Positions 1 through 6,347 of a stretch of 8,797 nucleotides of DNA are shown here, one piece after another (position 1 is the first letter of the stretch; every line of letters starts with the position of its first letter). The notes beneath the pieces are model-generated. The model saw only the letters and a program-made list of their open reading frames with translations. It had not been told where the DNA came from and made no database searches. The stretch spans positions 1 through 8,797 of the forward strand of contig LJNA01000058.1 in the NCBI GenBank assembly GCA_001304365.1, written 5' to 3'. The position numbers were made by a program, and so were the translations under genes. Source of the stretch: Syntrophobacter sp. DG_60 (lineage in GTDB: Bacteria > Desulfobacterota > Desulfofervidia > Desulfofervidales > DG-60).

Positions 1-59
1 GCACACATCATCATAATGGTAGCTACTGGCCTTCTTATGCAGGTGTCTGAAATGATCAT
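1..59 (-). CDS. RND efflux pump inner-membrane subunit, N-terminal fragment (runs off left edge)
   Basis: Only the first 19 codons are visible. They read MIISDTCIRRPVATIMMMC, which matches the typical N-terminus of AcrB/MexB-family RND pumps: a short amphipathic helix ending in I-R-R-P-V-A-T, followed by the start of TM1. The ATG (59-57) overlaps the TGA stop (58-56) of the upstream adaptor gene as ATGA, so translation is probably coupled. There is an AAGG just before the ATG but no well-spaced Shine-Dalgarno. Full RND pumps are about 1000-1050 residues, so nearly all of the gene is outside the window. The family call rests on the short N-terminal motif plus its position directly after an outer-membrane factor and a periplasmic adaptor. 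Its substrate cannot be told from this fragment. Confidence 0.85.
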   Translation of the reverse strand, partial: MIISDTCIRRPVATIMMMC

Positions 60-1171
60 CCTTCTATTTCCTTTATAATTTCTACCTTACTTCCGTCCTC
101 AAGTAGGTAATTTCCTTTAGTAGCTATTAGACTATTTTCAGATATACCTGATATTATCTCAATTTTTCCTTCAAATTGCTCACCTATTTTTACTTCCCGC
201 TTATAGGCTATATTATTCTCTACCACATAGACCATAGTCTTCCCTTCTTTATAAAGCACTGCCTCTTGAGGAAGTATCATAGCCCTTTCATTTATGTCCT
301 TTATCAAAGTTACATCGGCAAAAAACCCTGGCTTAAGCCTCATATCATCATTTTTTACATAGGCCTTTATCTCTACAGATCTGCTCTTTTGGTCTATTTG
401 AGGATTTATAAAATATATCTTTCCTTTAAATACCTCATTGGGGTGGGCCTTTACCTTCAACTTGGCCTCTTTACCTATAGTAAGGTAGGTACTATATCTT
501 TCAGGTACTGTAAAAAACAATTTTAAAGGATTTATGCTAACCATTTCAAAAAGTATATTCCCAGCGCCCACCATTTGTGTACTTCCCACATATTCCCCTA
601 AAGAAATCAGCCTTTTAGTTATTATGCCATCCATTGGGGAATATATTTTTGTATCTTTAAGATCTTTTTGGGCCAAATTTAAGGTCGCTTTAGTACTTTG
701 AAGGCTGGCTTTGGCCAAAAGGAATTTAGTAAAGGTATCATCATATTCCTGCTGAGATATTACCTTTTCCTTAACAAGCTTTTCTTTTCTACCAAGAGTA
801 AGTTCCATATTTTTAAGATTGGCTTTAGCTTCCTCCACTTGTGCCTTCCTTTTTTCCACCTCTAATCTGTATCTTTCATCATCTATTATTGCTAGTATCT
901 GCCCTCTTTTTACCATGTCACCTTCGTCTGCTAACAATTTAGCTATCTTTCCCTCTATTTCAGGGCTTATGGATAGTTGCTCATCGGCTAGAAAAGAGCC
1001 CACTGCTCTAATTATGTGTTCCACTTTTTGGATGGTGGGCTTTGTGGCTTCAACTCTGATTGAGGTCTTCCCCTTTTTTTCAGTTTTTCTATCAACATCT
1101 TTTTTTGTACAGCCTTGGGCTAAAAAGGCTACCATAAGCACTATGATAAAAAATATATTACTATTTCTCAT
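56..1171 (-). CDS. Periplasmic adaptor (membrane fusion) lipoprotein of an RND efflux pump, AcrA/MexA-like
   Basis: This 371-residue protein should link the RND pump to the TolC-like channel across the periplasm. The N-terminus is a lipoprotein signal: a hydrophobic stretch ending in FLAQGC with the likely lipidated Cys at residue 21, then a charged Lys/Asp-rich segment. Next comes the first half of a lipoyl-like domain (EGKIAKLLADEGDMVKRGQILA). A Lys/Glu-rich helical hairpin follows, then the second lipoyl half with SPMDGIITKRLISLGEYV, and then beta-barrel and membrane-proximal domains (LKLFFTVPE; LKPGFFADVTL; ILPQEAV). This is the usual HlyD/RND-MFP order and a normal length. The ATG lies 1 nt after the tolC-like stop codon, and the 3' end overlaps the RND gene by ATGA, so the three are one translation-coupled unit. 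No good Shine-Dalgarno is seen. The family is secure; the substrate is unknown. Confidence 0.93.
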   Translation of the reverse strand: MRNSNIFFIIVLMVAFLAQGCTKKDVDRKTEKKGKTSIRVEATKPTIQKVEHIIRAVGSFLADEQLSISPEIEGKIAKLLADEGDMVKRGQILAIIDDERYRLEVEKRKAQVEEAKANLKNMELTLGRKEKLVKEKVISQQEYDDTFTKFLLAKASLQSTKATLNLAQKDLKDTKIYSPMDGIITKRLISLGEYVGSTQMVGAGNILFEMVSINPLKLFFTVPERYSTYLTIGKEAKLKVKAHPNEVFKGKIYFINPQIDQKSRSVEIKAYVKNDDMRLKPGFFADVTLIKDINERAMILPQEAVLYKEGKTMVYVVENNIAYKREVKIGEQFEGKIEIISGISENSLIATKGNYLLEDGSKVEIIKEIEG

Positions 1172-1172
1172 T

Positions 1173-2513
1173 TTATATTTCTGAACCTTTTCTTAGTCTA
1201 TTCTTCATATATTCTCTAGCAAACAGACCAATGCTTTTTTTCAGATTGAGAAGGGCTACCTGATAATCATAGGTGGTAGTAGTAAGCTCGGTTCTAGCAG
1301 AATCCAACTTAGTTAATGCATCAGTAACATCTAAGCTAGTAGCCAACCCTACTTTAAATCGCTCAAAAATAATGTGATAATTTTCTTCAGACAATTCTAC
1401 CTCTTTTCTTAAGTTATCTAAAGTGCCTTCATAGGTTTCAACTGTAAGCATAGCATCCTCCACTTCTATTTTTATATCCTTTTTTAAGTCGTCATGCGCA
1501 AGAATAGCTTGATTGAGGGACTTTTGTTTTTCTTTATAATCCCAAATCCTTATGCCTCCCTCAAATATAGGTACACTAACCTTAAGGGTAATGTCCCAGA
1601 AGTTATCTTTTTGTACAAAGGTCTCTGGATCGACCCTGTGATAAGACCAGACAGCGGATAGAATAGGATGATACTTGGCTTTTACTAGATTTTTATCTTC
1701 CTTAGCAATGTCTACTCCTAATTTGCTAATCTTATAGTCATATCTATGCTTTAAGGCCTTACTTACAAGGGCTTTATAATCTTGGTCAATTTTTGGCAAA
1801 GTAGGTGGTTTAATTATATGGTAGTCTATTTGTTTTATACCTATAAGACGAGATAATGTATCTTTAGCCAACTTTAAATAATTGTTATTTTTTATCAGAT
1901 TACGCTTGGCCCTAGTGACATCTACTTCAGCCCGTAGTACTGCTGTTTTTGTGACTTCACCCACCTCGAATCTGGCTTTGGCTACCCTGAGTTCTTCTTC
2001 AGCTAGCTTAAGGGTCTCTTTGGTATTTTCTACCAATTCCTCAGCCTTAAGAACCTCATAATAGGCGTTAGCAACTTCAAATAGGACATCCTGAATGGTT
2101 TTATAAGAATACTCTATACTACTGGTTTTGAAATTTAAGGCCTTTTTCCTTAAAGGAAAGAAGCTTCCTTGATAAATAGGTTGTTCTATATTAAAATCAG
2201 AAAGCCATTGCTCTAAAGGAAGGGCTACATATTCACCAAATTTAATTTCCTCTTTTTGCCTGACGAACCTTCCTTCAATCTCGGCTGTAGGCATCATTAC
2301 TGAGAATGCCTTCTTTGTTAGAAGACCACTTTTTTCTACCTCCTTTTTAGAGATCATAATTTTCTCATGGGTTTTTAGGGCCAGGTCATAGGCCTCTTCC
2401 AGGGCAATACTCCTTTCCTTTCCTTGAGCATATAAAATACATGGAAAATAAAAAACACATAACACAGCCATTACAATCAACATAAGGAAATTTCTTAAAG
2501 AGCTTCTCTTCAT
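1173..2513 (-). CDS. TolC-family outer membrane efflux channel protein
   Basis: This 446-residue protein is a TolC/OprM-like outer-membrane factor (two OEP repeats), expected to form a trimeric channel. It starts with a Sec signal peptide: MKRSSLR, then about 20 hydrophobic residues ending near LYAQG. The first repeat has the long helices typical of the family (ALEEAYDLAL; a run around ELVENTKETLKLAEEELRVA with RFEVGEVTKT, the G-E-V turn of OEP repeats). The second shows the parallel pattern, with YHIIFERFKVGLATSLDVTDA near the C-terminus. An AAGGGGG Shine-Dalgarno (2526-2520) lies 6 nt before the ATG and supports the start. It follows tetR by 24 nt and precedes the adaptor by 1 nt. It is the only outer-membrane channel gene in the window, so it may also serve the EmrAB-type pump upstream (inference). 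Confidence 0.93.
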   Translation of the reverse strand: MKRSSLRNFLMLIVMAVLCVFYFPCILYAQGKERSIALEEAYDLALKTHEKIMISKKEVEKSGLLTKKAFSVMMPTAEIEGRFVRQKEEIKFGEYVALPLEQWLSDFNIEQPIYQGSFFPLRKKALNFKTSSIEYSYKTIQDVLFEVANAYYEVLKAEELVENTKETLKLAEEELRVAKARFEVGEVTKTAVLRAEVDVTRAKRNLIKNNNYLKLAKDTLSRLIGIKQIDYHIIKPPTLPKIDQDYKALVSKALKHRYDYKISKLGVDIAKEDKNLVKAKYHPILSAVWSYHRVDPETFVQKDNFWDITLKVSVPIFEGGIRIWDYKEKQKSLNQAILAHDDLKKDIKIEVEDAMLTVETYEGTLDNLRKEVELSEENYHIIFERFKVGLATSLDVTDALTKLDSARTELTTTTYDYQVALLNLKKSIGLFAREYMKNRLRKGSEI

Positions 2514-2537
2514 CTTTTTCCCCCTTATTTCTATTAT

Positions 2538-3134
2538 CTACCATCTCACTTTTTTCCTTCTCGCCTCTCCCTTCTTAATAATTCCACTTAACGTAAGCAC
2601 AAAAGCATTATCAAAATATGATTCATAGGGAAAGTCTTGATCAAAATTTGTCCTAAATAAGATATTTGAAACCATTTCATAAAATGTTAGAGCCACTTGG
2701 CTACGGTCTTTAATAAAAAATACTTCTTTTTTCTCCCCTTCTAAAAGCACAGATTCCAAAATATTTAGTAGTTTTGGCTTGAATTGATTGGCAATAGAGA
2801 CAATCTTATGAAATAACCTTTCAGGTTTTACTGAAAATAAAAAGAAACTCCTTCTTTTATCCATAACATAAGTAAGTCTTGTTTTTAGAAGATTGTATAG
2901 TTTTTTTTCAGGTGTAAGTTTTGATTCTTGGATTTTAGTCCATCTATCTATAAGTTCAATTTGTCCTAAAGAGACCAGTTCTAAAAGTATCTCTTCTTTG
3001 CTCCTAAAATGAAGATAGATGCTTCCCTTGCCTATATCTGCGTCTTTGGCAATCTCTTCTATTGTGGTTTTGTCATATCCATAGTGGGCAAATTTTTTGG
3101 CAGCTACTTCTAAGATAGTTTCTTTTACTCCCAT
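2538..3134 (-). CDS. TetR/AcrR-family transcriptional repressor, first gene of the RND operon
   Basis: With the ATG at 3134 the protein has 198 residues, normal for TetR regulators. The N-terminal HTH domain is clear: ETILEVAAKKFAHYGYDKTTIEEIAKDADIGKGSIYLHF at about residues 5-43, then the S-K-E-E start of helix 4. The rest is an all-helical ligand-binding and dimerisation domain with no recognised effector signature. The frame is open to a TTG at 3152, but that codon lies inside the palindrome only about 9 nt from the predicted transcription start. The ATG also gives the usual TetR N-terminus, so I prefer the ATG. Neither start has a good Shine-Dalgarno, so initiation may be weak. The gene lies just downstream of the palindrome at 3143-3171 and heads an operon with tolC-, acrA- and acrB-like genes. 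Autorepression is therefore likely, and a second palindrome before emrA suggests a wider regulon. Confidence 0.92.
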   Translation of the reverse strand: MGVKETILEVAAKKFAHYGYDKTTIEEIAKDADIGKGSIYLHFRSKEEILLELVSLGQIELIDRWTKIQESKLTPEKKLYNLLKTRLTYVMDKRRSFFLFSVKPERLFHKIVSIANQFKPKLLNILESVLLEGEKKEVFFIKDRSQVALTFYEMVSNILFRTNFDQDFPYESYFDNAFVLTLSGIIKKGEARRKKVRW

Positions 3135-3142
3135 TTTTTGAC

Positions 3143-3171
3143 TTTTGACCAAAATCGTTTTTTAGTCAAAA
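3143..3171 (-). promoter_or_regulatory. Putative TetR-family operator in front of tetR (copy 1)
   Basis: This is a 29-bp imperfect palindrome with half-sites TTTTGACYAAAA facing each other around a short centre. The inner core TGAC, 15 bp, GTCA spans 3146-3168. It overlaps the -10 box (3168-3173) and extends toward the tetR start, where bound repressor would block RNA polymerase. A further TTTTGAC at 3136-3142 repeats the left half-site in tandem. The same core occurs at 7557-7579 before emrA. Symmetry, position and duplication are seen; TetR binding is inferred. Confidence 0.75.
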
Positions 3172-3196
3172 TAACCATGATTTTTAAAAATGTCAA
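3168..3196 (-). promoter_or_regulatory. Sigma-70 promoter of the tetR-tolC-acrA-acrB operon
   Basis: On the minus strand there is a perfect -35 box TTGACA (3196-3191), a 17-nt spacer and a -10 box TATTTT (3173-3168). This gives a predicted transcription start near 3161, about 27 nt before the tetR ATG at 3134. The box spacing is optimal, and both boxes lie in the segment shared with the emrA upstream region. The palindrome begins at the -10 box. Confidence 0.75.
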
Positions 3197-3253
3197 TATT
3201 TTGTATGTCTTGAAAAAATGCAGAAGCTACTTAGTACTTAGGAGTATTCTTGA

Positions 3254-3628
3254 CTATTTTTTGAAGCTTTTAACTTTTTTTCTTACAAATTCTAAAAATT
3301 CTCTAATAGCCCCTTCTGGTTTATCACTTATGTGGCTTTGAACTACTTTATCCTCATCTCCATCATGAAAATGCTTTGGGAATGTTGCAATATTTTCCCA
3401 TCTTTTATGTGGAGCGTTATCATGACGATATATATGGCCATCCATAAATTTTCTCTCCCAATGATAACTGTATCTTCCTTTTAATTTTAATGAAAACCAA
3501 ACATCTATGAAGCTTCCATCAATAAGAATAATACGAAGTTCATTAATATCAGTGAGAATTACATCTTCAATGATATCACTAAATTCAACTTCAGCAATTT
3601 CTTTAAGTTTCTTAGTATCAACAATCAA
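3254..3628 (-). CDS. TumE-family (DUF6516) toxin of a type II-like toxin-antitoxin pair
   Basis: This is a 124-residue soluble protein. Its middle carries the signature of the TumE/DUF6516 toxin family: RYSYHWERKF, a tract like YRHDNAPHKRW, and a His-rich FPKHFHDG. The N-terminal part has the beta-hairpin pattern ELRIILIDGSFIDVWFSLK, and the C-terminus is a helix rich in Lys (FLEFVRKKVKSFKK). The clustered His, Arg and Asp residues look like an active centre, but I cannot name the reaction. The start is TTG at 3628, overlapping the upstream stop as TTGA. AAGGA at 3639-3635 lies 6 nt before it and supports this rare start. The coupling to a small helical DNA-binding-like protein is typical of antitoxin-first modules. 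The family call rests on motif recognition; toxicity is inferred. Confidence 0.75.
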   Translation of the reverse strand: MIVDTKKLKEIAEVEFSDIIEDVILTDINELRIILIDGSFIDVWFSLKLKGRYSYHWERKFMDGHIYRHDNAPHKRWENIATFPKHFHDGDEDKVVQSHISDKPEGAIREFLEFVRKKVKSFKK

Positions 3629-3918
3629 CCTATTTCCTTAAGAAGCTTTTCCAATTCATCTCTTTTAAACTCTAAATGGTCTAACTTTTGTAAATCTTGC
3701 CAAGAATCTTTCTCTTCAACTTCCCCCTTTTTATACAATTCTTCTAATTCTTCAACAGAAGAAACCTTATACTTTCCTACAATTTTAAAAATTTCAGTCT
3801 TTATCTCTCTCAATTTCCTCTCCAGAAAAACTTTTAAACTTTCCCTTAAGATTGCTTCTTTAGATAGGTTGAACTCTTGAGCTAACATCTCAATAGTTTT
3901 ATCAGCCCCTAATTGCAT
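3625..3918 (-). CDS. Small helical antitoxin-like protein paired with the TumE-type toxin
   Basis: From the ATG at 3918 this is a 97-residue, charged, mostly helical protein. The N-terminal part (DKTIEMLAQEFNLSKEAILRESLKVFLERKL) looks like a short helix-turn-helix or ribbon-helix-helix DNA-binding region. It is followed by KYKVSSVEELEELYKKGEVEE and a Trp-containing tail (DSWQDLQKLDHLEFKRDELEKLL). That tail layout is common in antitoxins that wrap their toxin. The frame is open further to an ATG at 3960, which would add 14 residues but has no ribosome-binding site. The 3918 ATG has a strong GGAGGAG just upstream, so I chose it. The stop overlaps the toxin start by 4 nt. Autoregulation by the complex would be usual for such modules, but no operator was pinned down. 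The name follows from the toxin neighbour. Confidence 0.7.
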   Translation of the reverse strand: MQLGADKTIEMLAQEFNLSKEAILRESLKVFLERKLREIKTEIFKIVGKYKVSSVEELEELYKKGEVEEKDSWQDLQKLDHLEFKRDELEKLLKEIG

Positions 3919-3921
3919 AAT

Positions 3922-3928
3922 CTCCTCC
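3922..3928 (-). promoter_or_regulatory. Strong Shine-Dalgarno deciding the antitoxin start
   Basis: On the minus strand GGAGGAG is followed by ATT and then the ATG at 3918. The GGAGG core lies 5 nt from the ATG, and a further GAGGTG lies a few bases upstream. It is the strongest ribosome-binding site in the window. The alternative start at 3960 has nothing comparable, so translation most likely begins at 3918. Confidence 0.75.
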
Positions 3929-3991
3929 ACCTCTTTTATCCTATTGAAAAGATTATACATCTAAAACTTTAAGTATCAAGCTTTACAACTT

Positions 3992-4021
3992 CTTATAGGT
4001 TTTGCTCTAGCCTTCTGGCAA
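3992..4021 (-). promoter_or_regulatory. Possible promoter of the toxin-antitoxin pair
   Basis: On the minus strand TTGCCA (4021-4016) and TATAAG (3997-3992) are separated by 18 nt, about 75 nt before the antitoxin ATG. Both boxes are moderate matches. A 6-bp inverted repeat (AGCCTT at 4009-4014, AAGGCT at 4024-4029) spans the -35 box and could be an operator, but it is short. This is a weak call. Confidence 0.4.
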
Positions 4022-4059
4022 TAAAGGCTTCTGTAAGGCATGTAGAGGCAAAATTCGCT

Positions 4060-4590
4060 TTAGCTAAACTTTGAAAAAAATGCATTGGCCAAAAGACCAA
4101 TAATGGGTGGAAGGAAAAAGGTAGTTGCCAGACGTACTATGGCAAACTTCCAACCAACTATCCCAATTTCTATGGGAAGGCGGGTAAAACCACAGAGAAA
4201 CTTTGCTGAATAAAAGGCCATTATCACCCCAATGCTTATACCTGTCTGGAAAAGTCCAGCCAAAATAGGCAAAATCGTATAAGGCCCACCTGGGGCAAGG
4301 AGCCCAGCTATGGTAGCAAGGAGTATCCCCTTAAAACCCGACTCTGCCCCTAGCCATTTAGAAATTACTGCTTGGGGGATGAGCACATTAACCATGCCCC
4401 CTACTATAAGGGAGAGAACTAGTAGAGGTATAATCTGAATTATCATAGACATGGCACCTTTTATGCCCAAAAGGTGCTTTCCTCCCCCCTGGTGGTAGCC
4501 AATAAAGATGAGGATAAGTGCCAAAATGCCCATTATTGCAGTTGAAATTAACATTTCCTTACTCCATTTTTTGTTTTGGTATTTATGCAT
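4060..4590 (-). CDS. Half-size integral membrane permease, ArsP/DUF318-like
   Basis: This 176-residue hydrophobic protein has about five membrane segments (roughly residues 13-32, 46-71, 86-112, 117-135 and 150-172). The pattern IIPLLVLSLIVGGMVNVLIP, then KWLG, then a Gly/Pro-rich LLAPGGPYTILPI and an A-F-Y-S-A-K-F segment resembles one repeat of the ArsP_1 (DUF318) predicted permeases. Those are usually 300-plus residues with two such halves. This gene therefore looks like one half unit that must dimerise or work with a partner gene not seen here. AAGG lies 8 nt before the ATG and supports the start. A 30-bp hairpin lies just upstream. Some relatives move organoarsenicals, but nothing here shows the substrate, and only one Cys (residue 133) is present. 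It sits between emrB and the toxin-antitoxin pair. Confidence 0.65.
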   Translation of the reverse strand: MHKYQNKKWSKEMLISTAIMGILALILIFIGYHQGGGKHLLGIKGAMSMIIQIIPLLVLSLIVGGMVNVLIPQAVISKWLGAESGFKGILLATIAGLLAPGGPYTILPILAGLFQTGISIGVIMAFYSAKFLCGFTRLPIEIGIVGWKFAIVRLATTFFLPPIIGLLANAFFSKFS

Positions 4591-4604
4591 TGGATACCTT
4601 ATAT

Positions 4605-4634
4605 CTGCTCAAAATTCAGTGGAATTTTGAACAG
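4605..4634 (-). promoter_or_regulatory. 13-bp-arm inverted repeat just upstream of the permease gene
   Basis: The arms CTGCTCAAAATTC (4605-4617) and GAATTTTGAACAG (4622-4634) are complementary at 12 of 13 positions. The exception is a G-U pair in RNA. The loop is 4 nt. On the minus strand it ends about 14 nt before the permease ATG, right next to the AAGG ribosome-binding site. No T-run follows, so it is not a normal intrinsic terminator. It may be an operator for an unknown regulator or an RNA hairpin that masks the start. Confidence 0.6.
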
Positions 4635-4701
4635 ACAATGAAAAATGAATATTGCAAATGCAAAATTTAAAATAAACACTTAAACAATAAATCTTTTCTT
4701 G

Positions 4702-4789
4702 CTATTCAGCCACAGATTTACGCTGATTACCGCTGATATTTTTTCTTTTATTATCTATCTTTCATCTGTGTGAATCTGCGGCTAAATAG
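4702..4789. repeat. 88-bp imperfect inverted-repeat (MITE/REP-like) element
   Basis: Two 26-bp arms (4702-4727 and 4764-4789) are inverted copies with about 21 of 26 matches, separated by 36 bp of A/T-rich DNA. Each arm contains a form of AGCCRCAGATT followed by short period-like GAT/CTG words. Interspersed repeats of the CCACAGATT type are known from many unrelated bacterial genomes. The arms are more GC-rich than the loop, so the transcript can fold into a long hairpin that may end or protect emrAB mRNA. Confidence 0.7.
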
Positions 4790-4798
4790 TTACCTTTT

Positions 4799-4842
4799 CT
4801 TTCATTTTGCATTTTTCAATTTGCACTCTGCATTTTGCAATC
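4799..4842. repeat. TGCAAA/TGCATTT-rich short repeats
   Basis: Within about 45 bp the words TTTTGCA, TTTTTCAA, TTTGCA and TTTTGCAA recur at 10-12 bp steps. A related tract in inverse orientation lies at about 4635-4676 (TTGCAAATGCAAAATTT). It is non-coding and ends just before the emrB-like stop codon. It is probably a degenerate interspersed repeat flanking the 88-bp element. Confidence 0.5.
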
Positions 4843-4844
4843 AA

Positions 4845-6347
4845 TTACGATACCTTTTTTATCCTTTTGAAAATCAGCAAGCTAGGCAATAGAAAAAGAA
4901 CAAAGATAGATAGAATATAAAAGGCATCATTAAAAGAAAGCATTGATGCTTGCCTTAAGAGTTCGTGATAAATAGAGCCTAGAACCATATCTTCTGGCAG
5001 CAGGTGCTTTAATGTTTCACAGGCATGTTGAAATGGTATATCTGTAGGGGTTAAATGGGTAACAAGCTGTGTTTGATGGAATTGAGCCCGACGTGCAAGT
5101 ACAGTAGTAACAAAGGCCACCCCAAAGCTACTCCCTAGATTACGCAAAAGATTAAAAATACTTGTGGCATTCCCCATATCTTCCTTTTTTATGCCTACAA
5201 AGGTAACTACAGTTAAAGGGACAAACAGAAAGGCCATGCCCACTCCCTGAACTAACCTAGGCCAAACAATGTTCCAAAAACCGGCACTAAGGTTGAATTG
5301 GGACATAAGGTAAATGGAATATGCGGCTATTGAAAGCCCAATCCCTAAAAGATAACGATTGTCTACCTTTTGGGTGAGCTTGCCCACTAATGGGAAAAAT
5401 AAAAGGGTGGCTATAGCCCCTGGTGCTAAGATAAGGCCTGCCAAAAATGCAGTATAACCCATGAGCTTTTGGACATATAACGGTAAAAGTACAACACTTC
5501 CCAGAAAACAAAAAAAATAAAGAAATATAACGAAAGTTCCTGTAGCATAGGAGCGATCCTTAAACGCCCTTAGATTTATCACTGGCTCTTTATATAAAAG
5601 TTCTCTAATCACAAGCAGGATAAGGGCAATAGCAGCAATTATAGACAAAGTTACAATAAAATGGGAACTAAACCAGTCTTTTCTCTGGCCTTTATCAAGT
5701 ACTATTTGCAAACATCCTATGCCAACTACTAAAAGCACTAGCCCCATATAGTCTATAGAGAAGAACTTACGCTTGAGATATGGAGGGTCAAAGATAAATA
5801 GCAGGGTCAAAATAATAGAAACAGTGCCAATAGGGATATTGATATAAAATATCCAGGGCCAACTCCAGTTCTCAGTAATCCATCCTCCTAATATAGGCCC
5901 AAGAATGGGCGCAAGCACAATGCCCGTTCCCCAGGTAGCCATAGCCATGCCGTGTTCCTCTTTGGGAAATGTCTCTAGGAGTATAGCCTGAGAAATAGGC
6001 TGGAGTCCCCCACCAGCTAGGCCTTGAATAACACGGAAAAATACTAACATACCTAAAGTAGTAGCACTGCCACACATAAAAGAACTTAGGGTAAAAAATG
6101 TAGCACAAAATATGAGGTACCTCTTTCTGCCAAATGCACTGGCCAGCCAGCCAGTAATAGGTATGATGATAGCATTAGAAACCAAATAAGAGGTAAGCAC
6201 CCAAGTGACTTCATCTACCCCTACACTGAGACTGCCTTGAATGTGAGGTAGAGATACATTGACAATGGTAATATCCATGATTTCCATAATGGTAGGAAGC
6301 ATCACTGTTACAGCGATTAACCATTTATTGATGGGCCTTCTTTCCAT
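4845..6347 (-). CDS. emrB: EmrB/QacA-type (DHA2, 14-TM) MFS drug efflux transporter
   Basis: This 500-residue protein from the ATG is a proton-driven MFS exporter of the DHA2 family. MEIMDITIVNVSLP in TM1 is the DHA2 motif D1, with Asp at about residue 25. TGWLASAFGRKRYL is motif A between TM2 and TM3. APILGPILGGWITENWSWPWIFYINIP carries the antiporter motif C (G-P-x-x-G-G) and the W-R/W-x-F-x-I-N-x-P stretch typical of EmrB. Length and hydrophobicity fit 14 TM helices. The upstream emrA stop is in TTGATG context. A TTG at 6350 would overlap by 4 nt and the ATG at 6347 by 1 nt; I prefer the ATG, as ribosome-binding evidence is weak for both. Together with EmrA it should expel toxic compounds across both membranes via a TolC-like channel. 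The substrate is unknown, and the symbol is by family resemblance. Confidence 0.92.
   Translation of the reverse strand: MERRPINKWLIAVTVMLPTIMEIMDITIVNVSLPHIQGSLSVGVDEVTWVLTSYLVSNAIIIPITGWLASAFGRKRYLIFCATFFTLSSFMCGSATTLGMLVFFRVIQGLAGGGLQPISQAILLETFPKEEHGMAMATWGTGIVLAPILGPILGGWITENWSWPWIFYINIPIGTVSIILTLLFIFDPPYLKRKFFSIDYMGLVLLVVGIGCLQIVLDKGQRKDWFSSHFIVTLSIIAAIALILLVIRELLYKEPVINLRAFKDRSYATGTFVIFLYFFCFLGSVVLLPLYVQKLMGYTAFLAGLILAPGAIATLLFFPLVGKLTQKVDNRYLLGIGLSIAAYSIYLMSQFNLSAGFWNIVWPRLVQGVGMAFLFVPLTVVTFVGIKKEDMGNATSIFNLLRNLGSSFGVAFVTTVLARRAQFHQTQLVTHLTPTDIPFQHACETLKHLLPEDMVLGSIYHELLRQASMLSFNDAFYILSIFVLFLLPSLLIFKRIKKVS

Larger units (their letters stand above)
3135..3202 (-). repeat. Direct repeat, copy 1 (promoter/operator module)
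   Basis: This 68-bp stretch matches 7546-7611 in the same orientation. Bases 3135-3168 are identical to 7546-7579 (34 bp). The remainder aligns with two one-base gaps and about three mismatches, for roughly 63 of 68 aligned columns identical by hand. It carries the -35 box, the -10 box and the palindrome, so the unit that was copied or conserved is the whole control region rather than a simple low-complexity tract. Confidence 0.9.
4591..4844. other. Non-coding spacer between emrB-like and permease genes
   Basis: No credible gene is found on either strand. The spacer holds the permease hairpin (4605-4634), a TGCAAA-rich tract (about 4635-4676), an 88-bp inverted-repeat element (4702-4789) and a second TGCAAA-rich tract (about 4799-4842). 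The two TGCAAA-rich tracts run in opposite directions around the central element, giving a nested, roughly symmetric layout. No clear intrinsic terminator was found for the emrAB operon unless the 88-bp element acts as one. Confidence 0.6.

Noticed and set aside
176..526. Open frame on the plus strand, 116 codons, hydrophobic and aromatic-rich
   Set aside because: It is antisense to the RND adaptor. The Tyr/Ile-rich composition follows from the A/T-rich complementary strand.
819..1184. Open frame on the plus strand, 121 codons
   Set aside because: It lies opposite the adaptor lipoprotein gene, whose domains are clear, and its Ser-rich composition is typical of an antisense shadow.
3228..3250. 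Short ACTTAGT/ACTTAGG tandem words between the toxin gene and tetR
   Set aside because: Only two 7-bp near-copies are present, upstream of the -35 box. This is not distinguishable from chance in A/T-rich DNA.
4009..4029. Inverted repeat as terminator of the permease gene
   Set aside because: It has a stem of only 6 bp and a 9-nt loop, and no T-run follows on the minus strand. It overlaps the possible toxin-antitoxin promoter instead.
4635..4842. CRISPR array suggested by the recurring short words
   Set aside because: There are no identical repeats with regular unique spacers and no cas genes. The pattern is degenerate and inverted around a hairpin element.
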